Positions 46,501-55,500 of a stretch of 64,000 nt of DNA are shown one piece after another (within the stretch, counting starts at the first letter, position 1; every line of letters begins with the position of its first letter). Position numbers and translations under genes: made by a program. Source of the stretch: CAZEAN01 sp964510225 (GTDB lineage: Bacteria > Planctomycetota > Planctomycetia > Isosphaerales > Isosphaeraceae); the NCBI GenBank assembly GCA_964510225.1, contig CAZEAN010000006.1, positions 1 to 64,000 of the forward strand, given 5' to 3'. The notes beneath the pieces are model-generated. The model was given only the letters and a program-made list of their open reading frames with translations. It had not been told where the DNA came from and did not search any database.

Positions 46501-49500
46501 AGGAGGTGGAGGTACGGTGTCCACCGTGACTTCAAGCGAATCGCTCGGGAGGCTGATGTTCCCGGCAACGTCGATCAGGACTGCGGTATAGGTGTAAAGC
46601 CCATCAGGAACTGGGCCATTATCGGTCAACGTCAACGTGTCGCCTGGAGAGACCGTTGCCATTCCGACTGTGAGACCATCGCGGAGCAATTCGACTGTCG
46701 CACCGAGCTCAACTGCACCGATCGCGATTTCGAAAGACGGTGAAGTGTCAGAGGTCAGGTTGTCGGTCAGGCTCGAGCCAGTGTCGCTGAATGCCAGGAG
46801 ATCAGGAGCACCTGGAGCGTCAGGAGCCGTTGCATCGATCGTGACAGCAAGAACTTGTCCTGCAAGACCAACGTTCCCCGCAGCATCGATTAAGAGTGCG
46901 GTGTAGTCATGGATCCCGTCCGGAATCGGAGCAAAGATTCCGTCACCATCAGGATCATCACCGGGGTCGGTAATCGAGACCGTCGTTGCGGCAGGACCAG
47001 CGATCACCTCGCTGACCACTACCCCATCGCGGAGAAGAACAACTGTTGCCCCTGGTTCGACTCCGTTGATATCGAAAGTCGGGGTTGTGTCATTCGTTAG
47101 GTTGTCAGTGTTGCTTCGTCCCGTGTCGCTCGTCGCTAGAAGGTCAGGGATCGATGGGGCTGGCGGAGCGATCGTATCGATCGTGACCACCAAAGGAGTG
47201 CTCAAGGCACTAATGTTACCCGCAGCGTCGATTTGGACCGCTGTGTAGTTGCGGTTGCCTTGAGGTGCTGGACCAGGATCGGTCAGACTGACTTGCCCGC
47301 CTAACGGTCCTGCGGCGACTTCAGCAACCTGGATCCCGTCTCGGAAGAGCCGAACGGTGCTATTCGTCTCAATCCCGTTGACCGTGAAGGTGGGTGAGGT
47401 GTCGGAGGTCAGGTTATCGGTATTGCTTCGACCGGTATCACTGGAGTCAACCAGATCGAGGAGCAATGGCGCTGCAACCGTTGCATCAACCACGATCGAG
47501 AGTGGAGCGCTTACCGAACCGGCGTTCCCTGCTTCGTCAATCTGCAAGGCGGTGTAGTTGTAGAGACCGTCAGGGAGAATTCCGGGGTCGGTTAAGGTTA
47601 CGGTACCCGCTGGGCCTGCAGGGGCCGACTCAGCGACAACAGCTCCGTCACGGATCAAGCGGACAACCGCATCAGGCTCAATCCCAGCAATGGTAAAGGT
47701 CGGCGAGGTATCGCCAGTGAGGTTGTCGATGTTGCTGATCCCGGTATCACTTCCCGGCTGGAGATCTGGGGCAAGTGGTGCCACTGGGGGTGTCGAGTCG
47801 ATGGTGACGACCAAGAGGTCACCCCCTGGACCTTCATTGCCCGCGAGATCGAGTTGGACCGCCTCGTAGATGTGCGGACCGTCGGATACGGGCATCCCGT
47901 TGCTACCAGGATCGGTGACGTTGACGATACCGCTTGGACCGGCCGGCGCCGATTCGGCAACCACGATTCCATCACGACGGAGGAGGACGGTTGCCCCGGG
48001 CTCAACACCGGTGATCTGGAAGGTCGGCGTGTTTCGGTTGGTCAGGTTGTCGGTATTGCTTCGACCGGTGTCGCTCGCATCGACCAGGTCGGGTGCACTT
48101 GGTGCCGCAGGATCAGTCCGGTCGATCGTCACCGCGAGGACCGCACTAATTACCGTCCCTCGACGTGCGGAATAGTCGAAGATCCCGTCAGGGAGTAAGG
48201 CCGGATCATTGATCACGCCGATCCCATTCGCACCGATGATCACCGAACCAACGAGAACGAAGGCTGAATCGGGTGCTCCGCCAGGTTTCCGTAGCAAGTC
48301 GACCGACTCACCAGGGGTCCCATTAAGGAGGAAGGTTGGTGTGTTATCGTTGGTCACGTTGTCGATATCGATCCGACCGGTGTCGCTGTCTTCAGGAGTC
48401 CCGAAGACGACTGGCGTGGTTTCCCCGATCAGGTCAGGGACGTCGGGATCTGCTTGTGGATCCGCATTCGTCACCACCACCATGAGGACTGGGCTCATCG
48501 GCCCTTGGTTGCCGACTTGGTCGATCTGGAGTGCCGTATATTCGTACGTGCTGTCTGGAAGGCCATCGGGGATCCCGTCGTTGTTGAGGTCTGGACCGAG
48601 ATCGGTGATCGTCACCGTACCTCCGCCAGGTCCAGCAACAACTTCACCGATCATCGTTCCATTACGGAAGAACTGGACTGTTGCATTGGGCTCGATCCCC
48701 GAAATATCAAACGTTGGGGTTCGGTCACTGGTGATGTTGTCGAAACTGCTCGAACCGGTATCGCTCAAGGTCTGAAGGTCTGGCTGATTAGGAGCGGCCG
48801 GAGCGGTGTCGTCGAGGACAACGTCGTAAACTGCAATGTTCCCTTCAGTTCCTGACTGGTTAACGGCTTGGATCCCGATCCGCTGCAGCCCTTCCTCCCC
48901 AGCGAATTCACTCGCATTGATCTGAAGAGTAAAGGCACCATCGGTATCAGTCATCACCGGCTGAGCCAGGTTCAAAAGCCGGACGATGTTGCCGTCTTGA
49001 TCCAGTTCGAACGCTTGAAGGCTGATCTCGTTGCCGAACGCAGAACGAGCACTGTAACCAGTGAAGATTAGATCAGTTGGCGGGAGGACTGGGGGCTCGG
49101 GACTGATCGCAATCCGCTGCCCTTGGAAGTTCAATCGGAGCGATTCAGGGAAGATCACCGGAGCAAGCCGGATCGCGTACGTCCCTCGACCGAAGGTCGT
49201 CGCCGACAAGAGGTCGGGGCTGGTTGCGATCACGTCATCCGCTGTCCCAGCGATACCGTCGGGGCCGAGGTCGACCGTTACTTGTGCCCTTGGTTGACCG
49301 GTCGTCCGCTCAACATGACCAAGCGAGAGATCAAGATCGAGGACATTCGCCACCGGGAAGCCGCCGCCGTCGCCTGGAGGTGTCGGTGTCGTGCTGATGC
49401 TGTTCGGGAAAGCAGACGGGAAGCGTCCCCAGTTGTCGCCATCGTTGTACGTGACAAAGACCCCACCTTCACCGGCAACGTAGATCACCGGATGGGTGGC

Positions 49501-52500
49501 ATCGGGATCGGTCGAAGGATCAGGCGGGTTGTCGAAGTTGTTCGGAATCACGTAACGCCAGTCGACCGCCAAGGCTTGAATGTTGGCGAGCAACTCATCA
49601 GTAAATTCGGGATCACCGAAGATCTGATGGGTGATGTCGAAGAGGTTGTTGGTAATGTTCACCCAGGTTCCGGTCTGGGTGTTATCGATGTGGTAGACGC
49701 CGTTGGTAGTGACAGCGTAGGCTTCGAAACTCCCTGGTGCGGGGTTGGTAGCGATCGATTGAATCGCGACCCCAGTCCCGAGATCACCATTATTGATCTG
49801 AGTCCAGGTTCCACCGCCATCGTAGGTCACGAAGACCCGGCCGGCGAAGTCACCGGCGATAATGTGATCCGCCGTGTTCCCCAACTCGGGGTCTTCGGGG
49901 GCGCCAAACGCCAAGGCCCGACGATCAGCCGACGGAGACTCAGGGGCTCGGATCTCAAACCAGTTAAGGCCGCCGTCAACGGTCCGGAAGAGCCGACCAC
50001 CTGGTTCACCGGTTGTCGGATTCCCCGGAGCACTGATCACAATTTCATCCCCGTTAATCGGGTTGACCGCGAAGTGGCCACCGCCGAGGAATCGCCATTG
50101 TGGATCGGGGACTGGGTCGCCGGTTGAGTCTTGCAAGAGTCCGTTGGTCCGCCCGATTCCGTTACCGGCGAAGCCATCGGGGAGATCGACTTGGAAGAAG
50201 TCGGTGGTTCGACCACCACAGCAGGGCCAGTTGTACTGGTAGGCCGTTCCAGATCCAGTCTGGTCGGTTGCGACACCGGTTCCGTCACCAAACGGCCCGT
50301 TCCAGTTGATGTCACCAGTTTCGAGAAGATCAGGGGACGACCTCGGGAAGCCGGTGTCTTGGGACTGTCCATAGAAGAGTGCACCGGCGATCTGAGCGGA
50401 GAGATCACTCGGCTGCGAGGCCCCGAAGTAAAGCTGGGTGACCTGGATGTTCCCGTTTCGTGAACCGGTCGGCACGATCGAAGTCCCAAGGTTCCGAACC
50501 AAGTTACCAGTGCCATCGTCGACTGCAGTGAAGACACCTTGGTCATCGCCAAAGATCAAGCGAGCCTGCCCAGTCCTCGGATCAATGTAGCTAATCGCTC
50601 GGTGAACGTCGGTCGTCCCTTCAAGGACTGGGTCAACGCCACCTTCGAAGAAATCGAATGGTCTCCAGCGGACCCCTGCCCCGGTGTTCGAGAACTCACC
50701 AACTCCCGAGGCAAAGAACGTCGAGTTACCTTCCGGATCAAGCGGATTCCGGGTGAAGTTGACCGCGGCTTCAGTCCAGGGGACAACATACTCCGGATCG
50801 AGCGGATTCTCGACTTCAACGGTGTTGGGGTTATCGATAACCAGTCTGGGATCGAACGTATTAGGATCGAATAGAGCAAGAGGATCCGGTGGATCTTCAC
50901 GGAGGTCAGCAGGATTGGCCGGCTCAATGGTGACCGGACCAGTCGTAAAGTTCCGTCGGACGGAACCACCGGGCAATTCGCTACTGAGGTAGAAGGCGTG
51001 AGCATCGTTCACCGCCGTAGCATCGATCCGGATCAGACCAGAGATCTGACCGTTCCTGGTACCACCAAGGTAGACGATGTTCGGGTTAGTCGGATCGATC
51101 GTTAGGGCAATATCAAAGTTCCCCTGGGCAAAGTCAGCATTGCCCAGCGGATCGTAGTCTAGCAGTGTGGTGTCATTCGAAGGAGTACCGCGGAGGTTGA
51201 TCGGCGTTTCGGGGAGGGTCGGAATCCGGAGCTTCACCCAGTTCTGACCGTAATCTTTGGTCAAGTAGATCCCGTCTAAGAAATCGTCAATCGTGGCGAC
51301 AGCAGCATAGATCCATCCCGAATAGAGTAGGTCTTGCCTTGGGTCACCTGTGAGCGCGGGCTTCGCGAGAACGATCCGACCGTTGGGACCGTTCGGTGTG
51401 TCCAATGGCGGATCGACCGGGACGGGCAGACGGGGGGAATCGTCGGTATCGAGGAGAGTCGGCCGACCAACACCACCGTCCAGCAACCGCCAAGAACCGG
51501 GCGTTCCTTGAGTGGGACTCAGGAAGACTCCCGTCCCCCGGATCGCAGCGATCACGTTGAGGAGATTGCCGGTTGGGTTGGTAAAGACATCTACCGTCCC
51601 GCTGCTCGGGTCGAGTTCGACCGCAGTTGCCTGACCAGCAAGGACGAGTTCCCAGGTGTCGCCGGAGTCGATACTTCGATAAATCCCCCCAGCACCATTG
51701 ACTCCAGTGCTACTAAACGCGGCGTAGATGATCACTTCGCCGGTTGGAGTCGGATTGGGGTCAACGGCGACGTCGAACGAGGTCAAACCAACCAACTCGT
51801 GGCCACGCTGATCAAACGGAAGGGTGTTGTCCAAACTGTCGAGAAGCTCCCAACTGACACCACCGTCCATCGACCGCAAGAGGCCAACACCTCGACTGAA
51901 GGTATCCCCTTCACCGGTGCTGACGAAGATGATCGACTGATTGGGATCCGCATTACGGCTGAAGACCTCAATGCCACCAGTGTTCATTCCGAAGGTAGCG
52001 ACTTGGTCGAGCAACGGAATCCAGGTCGGTCCCTCGGGGTCGTTCGTCAGGAAATTATTGGTCTTCCAGACACCACCACCAGCACCACCGACGAAGACCG
52101 TATTCCCCGATGGATCGCTAGAGTCGACTGCCAATCCGGTGATCCGGCCGGCTCCACCACCGTTATTGATCGGTGCAGGGCCAACCGCTGTCCAGGTGCT
52201 TGAAGAGAGGCTGTTGCCCGGATCCATCGTAAAGATCCGGAAGTCAGTCTGAATCCGGTCTGCAACAGGCTCACCGAGACCATTTCCTGGAACTGCCTTC
52301 TGGAAGACCAACCGCCAACTGTTCAACGTACCCACAACACCGGCCGTTGTCGGGCCTGGATCATTGGTGATCCGGAGGGTGTAAATCCCGCTAGGGACCG
52401 TACCAGTCGGGCCAAAGAGGGAGTTCGAGCCGTCGAGTGTGCTCAGGAACCCTTGAGGTCGGAACCTTGAGCTGAACGGAGGACCACCGAGATTGATCGA

Positions 52501-55500
52501 GAGGTCTGCCTCATCATCAAAGATTGTGTTCACGAAGTCGTCGGTCGATCCCGTGTTGCCGACATTGGCGAAGAGCGGAATCACAGTTTCGTCAGGAGCG
52601 ATTAGCTCGGCAGTGAGATCGGGGACATTGTTGTGGTCAATGTTCAACTGGAGATCAACGTCGGTGATCAGGAACGATTCGTCGACGACGATAGTTGATT
52701 CGATAGTCTCCCGGATCGGGAGCGTGACCGGAACATTTCTGGATACGAACGTCACCTCTTCAGTTGGACTTGCGAGCGTGCCGCCTCGGAGGACTTCAAG
52801 GCCAGCATCTTCGTCCGAGTCGATCGCAAAGCCATCGGTCGTGGTGACAATCTGCGAGCCGATCGTGATCTGGTACGACCCGCTGAGTTCTCGAGTGGCG
52901 AACTCGATCTGGAAGTTCCGGGCGTCGAGTGCAGTCACCACGACGCTTGATCGGTCAACCTCACCGCCAGGTCCGACGATCCGGATCACATCGTCGGCGG
53001 TGAAGCTGCTGGGATCGATGTCGCGGTCAAAGGTAACGATAAATGCCGAGACCGTACCGTTGAGGACCAAGTTAGGGCTGGCGTCACCGAGGGTCCCACC
53101 GCCACCGGCAACGACCTGGGATCCAACCACTCGAGGACCAGGGATGATCAGTGGGAGTTCCTCGACATTAGGGACCGTGAACGGCACACCGCTGGTGGTT
53201 CCAGGCACACTAAAGACGTCCTGGTTGGGCTCACCAGTGATCGCATCGGCGTCCTGGTCCATCGTGTTGCCCGGCAAAATCGAGGTCACCAACGTTCCCG
53301 TTGTGATCTCGAGCGCGAACTCCCGGAGCGTTCCATCATCCAACGGGACGAAGACATCAGTGACTTCGAGCTGCCAGGTGCCGTTCGGATCTTCACCGAT
53401 CAGGGCTGCTAGCGGTGATTGTGGTCGGTGCGGCCCGGTGTACGGCGGCACACCTGCGACGATCGAGATTGGTGCATCGTCGTCGAAGATGGTATTGGTG
53501 TAGTTATCGTTGAAGAAGCCGTTCTGATCCGACAACGTGACCCGGGTTCCTTCTGGGCTGATCAAGGTAAGGATTAGATCACCATCCCAGGTGTGGTCGA
53601 TCGTCAGGCCAACGTTGACATCTCCGATCACCTCTCCAGCAGGAACCCCAGAAACGACAATATCCGAGGTAATCGTTGGGTTACCGCCTGCATCAGGGAC
53701 CATCAGATCGACTTGGGTCGGATCGAGGGTCCGAGCGTCGAACGTCCCGGAGAAGCCAGGAATCACTGTCTGCTGAATCGATCTCAGGAGATCGTTAATC
53801 TCAGGACCAACGGCATAGCTGTAAGTCCCTGGCGTCGAGACCGGTTCAACCCGGATCCGGAACGCTTCGGGACCAAGTTGATCAACCCCGAGAATGTTCA
53901 GTCGTCCTTCGGGGTCGAGACCGACCGGAATACCGTTGGCATCAAGACCCCGGATCTCGAAATCGGTTGTGTCGACCGTCGTCCCATCAATCGGGCGGTC
54001 AAAGAGGACGAAGAACTCGCGGACTTCTGGCGTACCCGTACCATCTTCAGTCAGTGGAACACCACCAGCCGGAGACGAGAGCAGGAACTGCAAATTGAAG
54101 TCGTTGATCGTTCCGACTGTATCGCCGTTGTTCGTAACTCGGAGTCGATACCTTCCCTCTCCAAGCTGTCCATTGAGGAGTGACAGATCCCCTTCGAACC
54201 CTGTGAGGCCTGGGCTCGCTGGTTGGACAGGTACAACATTGAACGGGGCGGGCAAGTCTGAAACCTGGAATAATGCTTCGTCGTCGAAGATCGTCCCAGC
54301 AAGATCAACCTGTGGTCCCGTCCGATTGAGATCATCGCCATTGAAGAGAGGAATTACCGTCCCGTCCGGACCAATCAGCTCGAGTGTGAGGTCACGGACA
54401 TCGTCATGAGCGATGTCAACCTGCACATCGACATCAAGAATCTCGAAGGTAAAGTCGAGGTCAATCTCAGCTTCAACCTGGCTATTGGCCGGGATTGCTG
54501 TACCGGAGTCTGGCGTGTTGAAGGTGAGCCGGGTTGTTTCATCAACAATCGCTCTCGGCCCCGCAGCAATGGTGGCTCGGACTACTCGAGTGTCCAGGAG
54601 GCCTTGAGCATCGAGGCCACCAAAGAAGCTGGCGTCCGGGGTTGCGCCAGCGTTCTCATTGCTTGACCAGCCTACGTAAACATTGCCGGCAAAGACAGCA
54701 AGCCCTTGCCGAGTCCCGAAGCCGAAGGTTCCTTCGGTTAACGGATTACCCCCAGACTGGTTGTCTGGTACCGGCCCCAGGATCACGAGCTCGTTGGTCG
54801 CAACATCGACCGCCGTCTCAGGACGGTTCACGAAGGTTTGTTCCGAGAAGCTCAGGCCACCGTCAATACTCGAAGTGACATACCGGGCAACCCGTCCTTC
54901 AGAAGCATCGTAGCGGGCGTCGAACCAACTGAGTACTAAGGTCCCTGTCGCCGGGTCAACAGCAATTTCGGGCTCAAACTGAGGACGGCCAGAGATCGAG
55001 AGAGCGTTCGATCCTGTCGCTATTCCTTCAGAGGATTCGGAGAAGCCATCGACGAGAGCAGAGTCATCGTTGACCTTGGCATCGATCACTGTCCAACTCG
55101 CACCGCCGTTATCTGAAACAGCGAGGCTAATGTCGGTGTTGTCCGCCGGGTTATCGTCACTGTCAAGCCGGTCGACGTAGGCGATGTAGAGCCTACCTTG
55201 CTGGCCGCTAAAGGACCCAAGTGTATTGTCTGAGGCGATCACCGGCGAGGCACCGATGTTCAGCGGTGTCGCCGCTGATGCTGTCTGACCTCCACCTGCC
55301 TGATTCCCCAGAACCGTTGTCGCCGTGACAAAAGTCTGTGGCCCCAGTGTCGTACCACCGTCAGTGATCCCACGAGAGTTGATGATGCTTACTGGTGGAC
55401 TACCACCTGCTCCTGTACCAAAGTCATCCCAAACGACCGTGACCAGGCCGGCTGGTACAAGACCGTCGAATGTACCTTGGCTGATCGCGAGTCTCGGCGT

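Noticed and set aside
42100..48780. Regularly spaced repeats resembling a CRISPR-like or satellite array
   Set aside because: The period is about 250-330 bp, in frame, and encodes Ig-like domains; units differ in DNA sequence.
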